Shown here piece by piece: positions 40,117-49,208 of a stretch of DNA of 57,941 bases; within the stretch, counting starts at the first letter, position 1, and each line of letters opens with the position of its first letter. The DNA comes from Bacteroidota bacterium (GTDB taxonomy: Bacteria > Bacteroidota > Bacteroidia > Chitinophagales > Saprospiraceae): assembly GCA_017857395.1 (NCBI GenBank), contig JAFMDF010000020.1, positions 1 to 57,941 on the forward strand, given 5' to 3'. The notes beneath the pieces are model-generated. The model made no database searches. It had not been told where the DNA came from and saw only the letters and a program-made list of their open reading frames with translations. The translations under genes were made by a program, and so were the position numbers.

Positions 40117-42786
40117 TTACCCAATCACTCCCAACCGCTTAAACCCCTGCACCAACAAAACAGGCAACCAACTAAACCCAATCACATATCCAAAATACGC
40201 CAAATTAAACACCCCTAAATTCAGAACTTCCCGCATAATAGGCATAAAATAAGCTATGCCCATAATCAGCAAACAAGCCGTAACAGCGGCCCAAACATAT
40301 CGATTTTGCGTCACTACATTCTTAAAGAAAGAGGCATTGGCAGGTGGCAAATTAAATACATGCCAGAGTTGCGCCAGTATCAGCGTATAAAAAGCAAAGT
40401 TATTCGCCAATTGTGCATCTGTTTCTAAATAATAAGTCGCAAAGAGCAACGCACCTAAAGAAGATAGGGTGATTGCCAAAGCATAAACGATAATGGACGT
40501 CCACATTTTTGAAGTAATAATCGGCTCGTTTTTACCACGAGGTGCTTGTTCCATCACTTTATCTGCCCCTCGATTCATCCCTAATGCTAAGGCAGGAAAA
40601 ACATCCGTCACCATATTGATAAACAAAATTTGCATGGGTAGTAAAGGCAAAGTCAGATTAGAAAAGAAGGCGGCGGCTACTACCAATAATTCACTTAAAT
40701 TACAAGACAATAAATAGACTACAAAATGGCGAATATTGGCAAAAATACCTCGCCCTTGTTGGATAGCTACCACAATGGAAGTAAAGGCATCATCTTCTAA
40801 GATCAAATCTGCTACTTCTTTGGCAGCCTCTGTACCTCGTTGTCCCATCGCAATGCCAATGTCTGCTTTTTTTAGGGCGGGTGTATCATTGACGCCATCG
40901 CCCGTCATGCCCACCGTTTTGCCAGCTTGCTGATACAATTGGACTAAATCTAATTTTTGGGCGGGACTGACTCGGGCAAAAACATTGGTTTGAAATAGTT
41001 TAATTAATTCCTCCTCAGATAATTGCTCGACTTTTTTTAGGGTTTTTCCATGAATGGCAGTCGCTTGTTCTGTATCAATCAAGCCTGTTTTAAAGGCAAT
41101 ATTTTTAGCCGTTTCTGGATGGTCGCCTGTGACCATGACCACTTGAATCCCTGCATTTCGGCAAGTTTCAATAGCGGCTTTGACTTCCATTCTTGGTGGG
41201 TCAATAAAACCGATGCAACCGATAAAAATTAGGTTATGGGAAAAGTCTTCTTTAGGTTTGTTAATTTCGCTGTACGCAAAAGCTAGTATTCGTAAACCTT
41301 TGGCAGCCAATTTATTAGATTGGTCAATCCAAATTTGATGGTCGGTTAATGGAACTTTGCCATCTTTGGTTAAGACATAATCGCTTTCTTTCAAAACCAC
41401 TTCCAACGCCCCTTTTAAACAAACCAAATAATCGGGTCGTTTGCCGTTTTTATGGAGCGTTCCCATCATTTTGGTATCGCTGTCAAAAGGAATTTCTTGG
41501 ATACGGGGAAAATCATTTTGTAAATCTGCCGGCTGCACATTACCGCCAACTACAAAATTTAATAAAGCGACTTCCAAAGGGTCGCCCACTACTTTTAAAT
41601 TGCCATTTTTATAAAGCGAGGCATTATTACATAGTGCCGCTACTTTTTGTAATTGCTCAAAGGCAAAGGTATTTTGTAAACTAGCTTTGGCCGAATCCGT
41701 AAACTTGAACTGGTTTTGTTGAAATTGAATAGTGCCAGTATCAAATTCAAAAAGTAGGGTATCTGCGTGCATTTTATTTTCGGTCAACGTCCCCGTTTTA
41801 TCTGTAAAAATAACCTCCGTTTCGCCTAAAGTTTCTACGGCACTCAATTTTTTAACAATCACTTTATGTCGAGCTAATCGGAGCATACCTTTTGCCAAAG
41901 CTATGGTCGCCACAATAGGTAAACCTTCAGGAATGGCAGCAATCGCCAAAGCAATAGCTGTTTCTATCATCAAAAATAAATCCCTGCCTTGCAAGATACC
42001 TATCACTAAAACCATTGCTGATAAAATCATGGTCAACCAAATCAATTTATGGCTTAATACATTTAGTTTTTTTTCTAAAGGCGTCGTTTCTTTTGTTGCC
42101 TGTTGGGTTAATGTAGCGATTTTTCCTAATTCAGTATGTTTTCCAGTTTGGGTAATAATAGCTTTTCCATTTCCCCTACTAACCATCGTGCCTTTAAATA
42201 CTTGATTTTTTCTATCAGCGAGGGTGGCATCAAGGGCAACTTCTTTAGTATGCTTACTTACCTGTGTGCTTTCACCCGTTAAGGCGGCCTCTGCTACCCC
42301 CAGATTATGGACTTCTAGTAATCGGGCATCTGCTGGTACAATATCCCCTGCCTCTAAATAGAGTATATCGCCTGGCACTAATTCAATGGTAGCGACTTGT
42401 TGTAATTCTCCATTCCGAAAGACTCGGGCATAAGTTTGGACTAATTTCCGCAAGGCATCCATAGATTTGATGGCTTGTTTTTCCATAAAAAAACCAATAC
42501 CCGCATTAATAAAAATAACGCCAATAATAGCTGCGCTTTCTAACCATTCTTGAAAAATAAAAGCTAGACCTGCTGCAAATGCTAACACCCAAACTAAAGG
42601 GCTTATAAATTGCGCTATGAAAATGCTGAATAGACTAGGAGATTGGTGTTGTTCCAATTGGTTATAACCATATTCTTGCAGCCTCTTTTTGGCGGCTGCC
42701 GCCGTTAGCCCTGATTGGGCATGAGTGTCCAATTGCTTAATTAGGTCAGTTTTAGAAATAGTATGAGGAGCAGTTAGGGTTTGCAT
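40117..42786 (-). CDS. Cation-translocating P-type ATPase (type II, CtpF/Pma1-like)
   Basis: 889 residues from the ATG at 42786; a GTG at 42810 is possible but falls within a few bases of the predicted transcript start. It has a cation-ATPase N-terminal domain, about ten membrane segments, the PEGLP motif of M4, the phosphorylation site DKTGTLT (Asp about 329), KGALEVVL at the nucleotide site, MVTGDHPETAKNIA and TGDGVNDTPALKKADIGIAMG. The type is the P2 Ca2+/H+/Na+ group; the transported ion is not certain. Mycobacterial CtpF of the DosR regulon is a relative in the same broad group. Under the divergent operator at 42824-42921. Confidence 0.95.
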   Translation of the reverse strand: MQTLTAPHTISKTDLIKQLDTHAQSGLTAAAAKKRLQEYGYNQLEQHQSPSLFSIFIAQFISPLVWVLAFAAGLAFIFQEWLESAAIIGVIFINAGIGFFMEKQAIKSMDALRKLVQTYARVFRNGELQQVATIELVPGDILYLEAGDIVPADARLLEVHNLGVAEAALTGESTQVSKHTKEVALDATLADRKNQVFKGTMVSRGNGKAIITQTGKHTELGKIATLTQQATKETTPLEKKLNVLSHKLIWLTMILSAMVLVIGILQGRDLFLMIETAIALAIAAIPEGLPIVATIALAKGMLRLARHKVIVKKLSAVETLGETEVIFTDKTGTLTENKMHADTLLFEFDTGTIQFQQNQFKFTDSAKASLQNTFAFEQLQKVAALCNNASLYKNGNLKVVGDPLEVALLNFVVGGNVQPADLQNDFPRIQEIPFDSDTKMMGTLHKNGKRPDYLVCLKGALEVVLKESDYVLTKDGKVPLTDHQIWIDQSNKLAAKGLRILAFAYSEINKPKEDFSHNLIFIGCIGFIDPPRMEVKAAIETCRNAGIQVVMVTGDHPETAKNIAFKTGLIDTEQATAIHGKTLKKVEQLSEEELIKLFQTNVFARVSPAQKLDLVQLYQQAGKTVGMTGDGVNDTPALKKADIGIAMGQRGTEAAKEVADLILEDDAFTSIVVAIQQGRGIFANIRHFVVYLLSCNLSELLVVAAAFFSNLTLPLLPMQILFINMVTDVFPALALGMNRGADKVMEQAPRGKNEPIITSKMWTSIIVYALAITLSSLGALLFATYYLETDAQLANNFAFYTLILAQLWHVFNLPPANASFFKNVVTQNRYVWAAVTACLLIMGIAYFMPIMREVLNLGVFNLAYFGYVIGFSWLPVLLVQGFKRLGVIG

Positions 42787-42823
42787 TTTTAGTTTTTTCG
42801 TAATACCCACTTAAATGGTATCA

Positions 42824-42921
42824 CAAAGATGCCCTTAAAACCAACCTTTTCTTGGTGACTTCTATCACTTCTACCCGATGACTTATGTCACCAAAATCAG
42901 CCCAAACTGCCACTACCTTTG
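42824..42921. promoter_or_regulatory. Divergent promoter: P-type ATPase and phosphorylase/prs
   Basis: Operators TGACTTCTATCA (42856-42867) and TGACTTATGTCA (42879-42890), 11-base spacer. To the right, 23 bases then a perfect TACCTTTG (42914-42921). To the left, 24 bases then CATCTTTG on the minus strand (42824-42831; 5 of 6). Confidence 0.85.
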
Positions 42922-42943
42922 CTCCTAAATAACACTTAAACTT

Positions 42944-44452
42944 ATGCCTACAAATCGCAATTCCAATACATTAATTTTAAAAAGACTCGGTATTGATACC
43001 CAATGGGAATACTATATTTATATGCAAGCCAATTGTCATATCTGTCGGTCAGAAGGGTTTGAATCTTTGACTAGAGTACAGGTGACTTTTCAGGACAAGA
43101 CCATCATTGCTACTTTAAATGTATTGGGTAGCGATTTACTTAACAACAAACAGGCAAGTTTATCGGAAAGTGCATGGAAAGCTTTAGGTGTAAAAGAAGG
43201 GGATAAAATAGCCATTGCCCATTTACATCCCGTGGAATCTATGAGTTTAGTGCGTTCCAAAATTTATGGAAAACGACTAAATGAATCAGATATGAGTGCC
43301 ATTATAAAAGACATCACTTTAGGACATTATTCTGGGGTGCAAATGGCAGCATTTATTACCACTTGTTCGGGTGACAATATGGATGTTCATGAGATTGCAG
43401 CATTGACCAAAGCAATGGTTAATATAGGGCAAAAACTCAAATGGAAAAAGAAAATGATTGTTGATAAGCATTGTGTAGGAGGTTTACCAGGCAATCGAAC
43501 GACACCTATTGTCGTCTCTATTGTCGCTGCCGCGGGATTGACCATTCCCAAAACATCTTCTCGGGCAATTACTTCCCCCGCAGGAACGGCAGATGTAATG
43601 GAAACCATGACCAATGTGAGTCTAACTTTGAAAGACATTAAAAGAGTTGTCAATCAAGAAGGTGGTTGTATGGTCTGGGGTGGGGCAGTCCAATTAAGTC
43701 CCGCTGATGATTTGTTAATCAAGATAGAAAAGGCATTGGATTTTGATGGGGAAGGCTTGATGATTGCCTCTGTATTATCTAAAAAGGCGGCGGCTGGCTC
43801 CACCCATGTAGTCATTGATATTCCAGTAGGCGAAACTGCAAAAGTGCGCACTTTAGTAGATGCCCACAAACTCAAATATTATTTTACCGTGGTTGGGCAA
43901 GTAATAGGTTTGGAAGTAGAAGTCATTATTACAGATGGCATTCAACCTGTTGGAAATGGTATTGGTCCAGTTCCAGAGGCCTTAGATGTATTAGCAGTTT
44001 TAAAAGGGGACAAAAATCGACCAAAAGACTTGGAAGACCGAGCTATTTTAATCGCTGGTGCAATTTTGGAATTAGCCAATGAAGTATCCATTGGGCAAGG
44101 AAAATTCGCAGCGCAGCAACTATTACAATCAGGTAGCGCCTACGAAAAATTCCTAGCAATCTGTCAAGTACAAGGCGGTTTTAAAACCCCGAAACTATCA
44201 CCTATTGTTCATCAAATTTATAGCGAAAAAGCGGGTATTTTAAGGACTATTGATAATCGAAGATTGGCAATGATTGCAAAATTGAGTGGTGCACCCTCTG
44301 ACCTCGGGGCAGGGTTGATTTTGCATAAAAAAATGGGAGATAAAATTAAAAAAGGAGAAGCCCTATTTACTATTTATACCGATACCCAAGGAGAATTAAA
44401 TTATACTTTAAAATATTTAGCGCAACAATCGGATATTTTGACGATCACTTAA
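42944..44452 (+). CDS. AMP phosphorylase / thymidine phosphorylase family enzyme
   Basis: 502 residues. It has the extra N-terminal domain of about 90 residues found in archaeal AMP phosphorylases and in the related bacterial proteins usually annotated as putative thymidine phosphorylase; ordinary DeoA lacks it. Core motifs: VRSKIYGKRLNESDM, MIVDKHCVGGLPGNRTTP (phosphate site), TSSRAITSPAGTADVMETM, and a C-terminal alpha/beta domain. AMP phosphorylase converts AMP + Pi to adenine + ribose 1,5-bisphosphate. Whether AMP or a nucleoside is used here cannot be fixed by eye. It is 81 bases upstream of a PRPP synthetase-like gene. Confidence 0.9.
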   Translation: MPTNRNSNTLILKRLGIDTQWEYYIYMQANCHICRSEGFESLTRVQVTFQDKTIIATLNVLGSDLLNNKQASLSESAWKALGVKEGDKIAIAHLHPVESMSLVRSKIYGKRLNESDMSAIIKDITLGHYSGVQMAAFITTCSGDNMDVHEIAALTKAMVNIGQKLKWKKKMIVDKHCVGGLPGNRTTPIVVSIVAAAGLTIPKTSSRAITSPAGTADVMETMTNVSLTLKDIKRVVNQEGGCMVWGGAVQLSPADDLLIKIEKALDFDGEGLMIASVLSKKAAAGSTHVVIDIPVGETAKVRTLVDAHKLKYYFTVVGQVIGLEVEVIITDGIQPVGNGIGPVPEALDVLAVLKGDKNRPKDLEDRAILIAGAILELANEVSIGQGKFAAQQLLQSGSAYEKFLAICQVQGGFKTPKLSPIVHQIYSEKAGILRTIDNRRLAMIAKLSGAPSDLGAGLILHKKMGDKIKKGEALFTIYTDTQGELNYTLKYLAQQSDILTIT

Positions 44453-44533
44453 TTGTTTTATTGCTGTATGGTTTTATTGTTATGAATGAAGCAATGTAAC
44501 CATATAACCATTTAACAATCAAACCATTCAAAT

Positions 44534-45457
44534 ATGAATACCATCCTTTTTTCCTTACCAGGCAATCAATCCTTAACTCATCAGTTAGCTAAAAAACTAG
44601 ACATTGAAGAAGGACAATTTTCTTTTAGAGAATTTCCTGATTGTGAAACTTATATTCGTATCCAAACACCCGTTGCTGGTAAGAAAGTAATCTTGGTTTG
44701 TACTTTAGACAGACCTGACGATAAATTATTACCCCTTTACTTTTTAGCTAAAACTTTAAAAGACCAAGGCGCAAAACATATTTGTTTATTAGCCCCGTAC
44801 TTGGCGTATATGCGACAAGACAAAATTTTTAAACCAGGGGAGGCGGTGACCGCTAAATATTTTGCGTCCTTAATTTCCAGTTTTGCCGATAGTCTAATTA
44901 CAGTTGACCCACATTTGCATCGAATTTCTAAATTGGAAGAAGTTTATTCCATTCCAACTAAAGTCGTACATGCTGCTCAACCCGTGGCGAATTGGATAAA
45001 AGCGAATGTCCAAAACCCTATTTTAGTCGGTCCTGATTCAGAAAGTCATCAATGGGTTTCGGAAGTGGCGAGTTTAGCAGATTTGCCTTTTATCGTTTTG
45101 GAAAAAGTACGAAAAGGGGATAGGGACGTAACGGTTTCCATTCCACAAGTCGCTGAATATAAGAATCATACGCCTGTTTTAATCGACGACATTATTTCAA
45201 CTGCTCGAACAATGATGCAGACGGTCAAACACCTTTTAAATGCTGGAATGAAAGCACCCGTTTGCGTAGGCGTGCATGCGATTTTCGCAAGCGCTGCTTA
45301 TTTGGATTTAATGGCTACGGGCATTGAAAAAGTGGTGACTTGTAACACCGTTGAACACTATAGCAATGCGATTGATTTAAGTGAATTATATTTGGACGTC
45401 TTGACGGATGAGGAGGGAAGTTTAGTTGATAATTTTTGGGAATTTCAAGGATTCTAA
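44534..45457 (+). CDS. Ribose-phosphate pyrophosphokinase-like protein
   Basis: 307 residues with two phosphoribosyltransferase folds. FREFPDCETYIRI and APYLAYMRQDKIFKPGEAVTAK form the ATP/flexible-loop region, VDPHLHR the metal site, and VLIDDIISTARTM the PRPP-binding loop. It is shorter and more divergent than housekeeping Prs, as in the paralogues regularly found next to the AMP/thymidine phosphorylase gene. PRPP synthetase makes PRPP from ribose 5-phosphate and ATP. With the upstream gene it suggests a nucleotide breakdown and rebuilding path. Same operon, no separate operator. Confidence 0.92.
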   Translation: MNTILFSLPGNQSLTHQLAKKLDIEEGQFSFREFPDCETYIRIQTPVAGKKVILVCTLDRPDDKLLPLYFLAKTLKDQGAKHICLLAPYLAYMRQDKIFKPGEAVTAKYFASLISSFADSLITVDPHLHRISKLEEVYSIPTKVVHAAQPVANWIKANVQNPILVGPDSESHQWVSEVASLADLPFIVLEKVRKGDRDVTVSIPQVAEYKNHTPVLIDDIISTARTMMQTVKHLLNAGMKAPVCVGVHAIFASAAYLDLMATGIEKVVTCNTVEHYSNAIDLSELYLDVLTDEEGSLVDNFWEFQGF

Positions 45458-45620
45458 GTTACTCAAACTTACTAAATCATATCTGAAAAAAAAGTAAAAA
45501 TATTCCTCCTGCCTACCGTGGAGTTCGGTTGTTCAGTATTATGGAGAGATTGATATATTCCCCTCCTATGATTTTGAACAAATAATGATGTTGAATTGGC
45601 AGCAAATCTTAAATCACAGT

Positions 45621-45683
45621 TCATAAATCATAAATCTATCACGTAAAAGCCCGATGGATTTATGATTTAAGATTTATGATTTG
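45621..45683. terminator. AT-rich inverted repeat between convergent genes
   Basis: TCATAAATCATAAATC (45621-45636) faces GATTTATGATTTAAGATTTATGA (from 45657), with further ATCTTAAATC / GATTTAAGAT complementarity outside. It is placed between the convergent prs-like and USP genes and is a plausible bidirectional terminator, though the arms can pair in several registers. Confidence 0.5.
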
Positions 45684-45706
45684 GATATGCCCAAAAATAT
45701 AGCCAA

Positions 45707-46585
45707 CTAATCCCGTTCCCACAAAGGAATCTCCACCTCATCCACCACTGTCTCCCACTTAGTAGGCGCAAAAACGTCGCCTTTCAAAACCAATAAAGGC
45801 ACACTAGTTTGCTTAGCCATTTGTTGGGCATTACTGCCTTCGACAATCCGCTGTAATAAATTGCGTTTACGAGAAAGCATGGCGACCATTTCTATATTTT
45901 CTTTTTCTAAATAAGCAGCTGTATCTGTTACCAACTGACCCTTAACAACTTCAAAATCGGTGATTCTAGCATTCTTAAAACCAGCTTCTAGAATAGCCAT
46001 ATTGGCTTTGGCAGCAGCTATTTCTTCGTCAAATTCCGCTAGATGTAAGCAATGTATTTTAGCACCAAAAATACTCGCCCATTTTTCTAAAGCACTCAAG
46101 GCACTAATATCTTTAAATAAAAAATTGGTCGCATAAGCGATTTTGTTCGGCTTTTTATACCTGAAATTAGTTGGAATTAATAGGATTGGACAATCTACTC
46201 TTTTGAGTACTTTTCTTGCGACGGAGCCAAATAATTTCTTAGCTATATCGTCCTTACTCGCCATGCCCATGACCACTAAACTGATTCCTTCATTCGCCAC
46301 TATATCCAAAATTGTTTCTGGTGGAAAACCAACTTCTACAATATACTCTATCTCTATTGATTGGTATTTTTTTGCTTTGTGACTATTTACAAAATTAGTC
46401 AAGACTTCTAGCATTTCCCCCGCTTGGTCTATCGGTTTTGGTGTACCATCTGAAGCAAATTCTGGTCTACCAAAAGCGTGTGCGACTATTAACTTTGCTT
46501 CAAATTTTTTAGCTAATTCTAAAGCATAATGTAGTACATCTATGCTATGGGTTGAAAAATCGGTTGGGTGTAATATCTTTTTCAT
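45707..46585 (-). CDS. Tandem universal stress protein
   Basis: 292 residues, two USP domains. Domain 1: MKKILHPTDFSTHSIDVLHY, then VVMGMASKDDIAKKLFGSVA, where the ATP-binding pattern reads G-2x-S-9x-G-S, so the second glycine is replaced. Domain 2 (about 150-275): KIAYATNFLFKDISALSAL, ending NIEMVAMLSRKRNLLQRI and SVPLLVLKGD. ATP binding is less certain than in the USP at 4933. A C-terminal acidic tail (WETVVDEVEIPLWERD) is unlike its relatives. Monocistronic, under the operator at 46631-46696. Confidence 0.93.
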   Translation of the reverse strand: MKKILHPTDFSTHSIDVLHYALELAKKFEAKLIVAHAFGRPEFASDGTPKPIDQAGEMLEVLTNFVNSHKAKKYQSIEIEYIVEVGFPPETILDIVANEGISLVVMGMASKDDIAKKLFGSVARKVLKRVDCPILLIPTNFRYKKPNKIAYATNFLFKDISALSALEKWASIFGAKIHCLHLAEFDEEIAAAKANMAILEAGFKNARITDFEVVKGQLVTDTAAYLEKENIEMVAMLSRKRNLLQRIVEGSNAQQMAKQTSVPLLVLKGDVFAPTKWETVVDEVEIPLWERD

Positions 46586-46630
46586 TAGTAGAATTTTAGT
46601 GGATTCTTAGTAATAGCGAATTCATATGCT

Positions 46631-46696
46631 CAAAATTAGGCAGTTCCACTACTTTTATTGGTGATTTATATCACCCCGAAAGGATGACTTTTGATA
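46631..46696 (-). promoter_or_regulatory. Paired Crp/Fnr-type operator of the USP gene at 46585
   Basis: TGATTTATATCA (46662-46673) is proximal and TGACTTTTGATA (46685-46696, one half imperfect) distal, 11-base spacer. Reading leftward, 23 bases then a perfect TAATTTTG on the minus strand (46631-46638). Confidence 0.82.
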
Positions 46697-46703
46697 CCTA
46701 AAA

Positions 46704-48146
46704 TTATTGCTTATTTAATACGCTTTGTAGCCAAACAAAAGGCAAATAACCCTTGATTTCAGGAATAGCTTTATGGGAAAAAGGAGCCACTTCCGCCTTT
46801 AAATTCGTCAATAATTCATTTCTTTCTTTCATTGCTGGCAGAGGAGTCGCCTGTAAAAACTGCTTTATAAATCGACCAATTGGTAGCAATTTTAAATGTC
46901 CATTTTTCTTGCGTTTTAGCGCGGCTAATAAATTGTCTAATTCTCTATTGGCATTCAACAAATCACCAATTAGAAAGGCATGAATAACATAAAAGAACAA
47001 AAAGAAATATTTAGCGGATAGGCTATATTCCGAAAAGGATTGAGGCAGTTCTGCAAATAACTCTTGGGAGTTGTTATCAAAGGCAAAAGCAGCAACTTTT
47101 AAACATTTTAATCGAATGCGATATTTTTCTACCGTATTGACAATGGGGGCTTCTCGATTTATCCGTTCTATAGCTTCGGGTAGTCGATTTTGCTTTAATA
47201 ATTTGGCGATATAATCCGTTACGACAGCCATGCGATAGGGGTCTTCAGGAGCTAAATCTAATTCAAAAAATGCTTTATAATAAGGACTAGCATGCTCAAA
47301 ATCAAAAATCCGATGATGTTCTTGTGCCAATTCAGATAAACAGAATTTCACTTCTTCTTTAAAAACAGTATGCTGTTTTTGTTTTTTCAAAGCTACTTTT
47401 AAACAATCTTTTAGCAACTCAATTTTTGCAGCTCCTTTTAATAAATAACATTGTGCCTTTTTGAAAAGATAAGCAGCATATTCATTTTCAAAAGGTTGAA
47501 AATCAATTTGTACTGATTGTTGAGGTTGATCTTGCAAAGAAAATGGATGCCAAATCTGTTCTAAAAAAGCCGTATGAACTTGATGCGTTCGATAAGCCGT
47601 CAGGTAAAAGCTACTTAGGTTCGTTAATTCCAACTGATTCAATTTTTCGGCAATTTTCAGGTTCTTTTCTTTTTCATGCAGCAGGTTGGTATAATTATTA
47701 AAATTAAGCCGATTAAGAATGTAGGCTAGATGATAATCCATAGAAACTAAGGCTTCTTCGTAGGTCGTTTTATATTCTTGTTGGAATAAATCCAATGCTC
47801 GTTTTTCTTGCAGCGCCCGTAATAAATAATAATGAAAAGCATTGGGTTTTTGTTGAATCTCTTGCTGGCAATTTTGAATCGCTAAAAATTTTTCTATTAC
47901 CTCTTTAAGCAAACGAAATTCATTTCTCAATCGAAAATCTTTTGCTTTGTCGTACTTTTTTCCATACAATTTTTCGTAAATATTGGAACGGAAATCCGCA
48001 TGCTGAGCAAATCTTTTTCGTTTATTTAGCAGGTTTAGTAGCTGCAAAAGTCTCGATTTTTTATCACGAACTAGTTGTTTTCTTAGTAGCTTTAATTCGT
48101 TGATATTCAATAAATTGATTAATTTAACTACCTTAGAAATTCTCAT
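46704..48146 (-). CDS. Large helical-repeat protein, unknown function
   Basis: 480 residues, no signal peptide or membrane segment, rich in Leu, Lys, Gln and aromatic residues in helices of about 15-20 residues. The start (INELKLLRKQLVRDKKSR, then YEKLYGKKYDKAKDFRLRNE) is a lysine- and arginine-rich helical domain, and the rest looks like irregular TPR-type helix pairs (FNNYTNLLHEKEKNLKIAEK, AKCYLLKG-like). I know similar unnamed proteins in Saprospiraceae-type genomes but no function. There is no Crp/Fnr-type operator upstream; its stop lies only 7 bases from the operator of the next gene. Confidence 0.75.
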   Translation of the reverse strand: MRISKVVKLINLLNINELKLLRKQLVRDKKSRLLQLLNLLNKRKRFAQHADFRSNIYEKLYGKKYDKAKDFRLRNEFRLLKEVIEKFLAIQNCQQEIQQKPNAFHYYLLRALQEKRALDLFQQEYKTTYEEALVSMDYHLAYILNRLNFNNYTNLLHEKEKNLKIAEKLNQLELTNLSSFYLTAYRTHQVHTAFLEQIWHPFSLQDQPQQSVQIDFQPFENEYAAYLFKKAQCYLLKGAAKIELLKDCLKVALKKQKQHTVFKEEVKFCLSELAQEHHRIFDFEHASPYYKAFFELDLAPEDPYRMAVVTDYIAKLLKQNRLPEAIERINREAPIVNTVEKYRIRLKCLKVAAFAFDNNSQELFAELPQSFSEYSLSAKYFFLFFYVIHAFLIGDLLNANRELDNLLAALKRKKNGHLKLLPIGRFIKQFLQATPLPAMKERNELLTNLKAEVAPFSHKAIPEIKGYLPFVWLQSVLNKQ

Positions 48147-48282
48147 TTTTAAACTATTTTTTTATCACTTTTAATCAGATTTTTCTTTTATTGTTTTAGA
48201 ACTAAACCCTAGCTTTATACCGTTAAACAATAAATACTCATAGAATGGCATTATCAATATTTACTTAGATTCTCTCTATTTG

Positions 48283-48371
48283 CAAGCCGAGTAAAAGAAT
48301 TGTTTTCATTTGGTTTTTTGGGGTTATGGCTGGCAGTCCGATATGCAATATATCGGCTGCCGCCTTTTTTT
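48283..48371 (+). ncRNA. Candidate small RNA ending in an orphan terminator
   Basis: GGCAGTCCGATAT (48332-48344) pairs with ATATCGGCTGCC (48350-48361), one bulged T, followed closely by seven T's (48365-48371): a strong plus-strand terminator. No plus-strand gene lies upstream, because the nearest gene (46704-48146) is divergent. A possible -7 element TCTATTTG near 48275-48282 would give an RNA of roughly 80 bases. Boundaries are approximate. Confidence 0.4.
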
Positions 48372-48494
48372 GGAACCAAATTCCAAAATTCCTTTGGAGT
48401 TGAAGGAGTTTAAACTCTTTTACCTCTTTGCTTTTCGTATTTTTTTGTCTTTCAAATTTTGTTTATCAAACTAATAGTGTTTCATAGTGTGTTA

Positions 48495-48529
48495 GGGTAG
48501 GGGCGCAATAAGCGCTCCTACCCTTTTTT
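48495..48529 (+). terminator. Second orphan terminator upstream of 48700
   Basis: GGGTAGGGGCGC (48495-48506) pairs with GCGCTCCTACCC (48512-48523), one G-U pair, loop AATAA, then six T's (48524-48529). Again no gene precedes it on this strand; it may end a second small RNA (about 48380-48529) or insulate the next promoter. Together with the preceding entry it accounts for the gene-free 48147-48599. Confidence 0.7.
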
Positions 48530-48599
48530 ATTGACCAATTACCGTAGCCTATTGAATAAAACAATGGCCAAATATCTTCCTTCTTATTTTAAAAATTGA

Positions 48600-48665
48600 T
48601 GATTTTTATCACCTTGTTCTAATGATAATATTCATTATATTTTAGTTTTCACTACCGCATTTTTG
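48600..48665 (+). promoter_or_regulatory. Paired Crp/Fnr-type operator of the helical-protein gene at 48700
   Basis: TGATTTTTATCA (48600-48611) and TGATAATATTCA (48623-48634), 11-base spacer; 23 bases then CATTTTTG (48658-48665; 5 of 6). Confidence 0.82.
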
Positions 48666-48699
48666 TTCTACCATTTCATTTTTTAATAAAAGAGCAATC

Positions 48700-49152
48700 A
48701 TGAAAAATACATCAACAAGTACCGCCTACATTCAGAGAATGAGCAAAGCCGAATTGCATCAAGAAAGTCGTAGATGGTTGAGTACCCTCGAATTTTGGAA
48801 ACAAGATTTTGCCTTTATGATTCATTTGGCGGAAGACCATTTCTTCTATTTTCTTTCGCAAGACAAAGAACATACGCTACAGCCTTTATTAGTAAAAATT
48901 AATGAGTTAAAACAACGAACTTTAGATACGGAAACAGATAGAATAGAAGGGCATGAGGCAGAATTAGCCGTTATTATGAAAAGTTTTTATTTTAAAGACG
49001 AAACAGCTTATCGGCAGCAACATGCGATTTTAGCAGAAGAAATGATGGAACTGGAAAACACTTATAGAATGCTTAAAACAGAATTCTTCCGATTTGCGAA
49101 AGAAGTCTTGAAAGCAGAAAAATTTCAATCTTTGAAAGAGGGAACTGCATAA
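48700..49152 (+). CDS. Small all-helical protein of an unnamed family
   Basis: 150 residues, cytoplasmic, entirely helical, with many Glu, Lys, His and aromatic residues. It shares with the protein at 37705-38088 the Trp-Leu-x-x-Leu start (RRWLSTLEFW), a long amphipathic middle (MIHLAEDHFFYFLSQDKEH) and I-x-x-H-E (RIEGHEAELAVIM), followed here by an extra helical pair ending FFRFAKEVLKAEK. Function unknown. Both copies lie under separate Crp/Fnr-type operators, which suggests a dedicated role in the stress response; a four-helix bundle is likely, metal binding only possible. Confidence 0.72.
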   Translation: MKNTSTSTAYIQRMSKAELHQESRRWLSTLEFWKQDFAFMIHLAEDHFFYFLSQDKEHTLQPLLVKINELKQRTLDTETDRIEGHEAELAVIMKSFYFKDETAYRQQHAILAEEMMELENTYRMLKTEFFRFAKEVLKAEKFQSLKEGTA

Positions 49153-49208
49153 AATTCAGTTATCGGCAAGCTATTCTAAAGAGTAGCTTAACCTATATTG
49201 TCTGGCAA

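Noticed and set aside
48150-48180. TGATTAAAAGTGATA-like sequence before the 46704-48146 gene
   Set aside because: The second half is TGA rather than TCA, so it is not a dyad of the operator type, and spacing to a -7 element does not fit.
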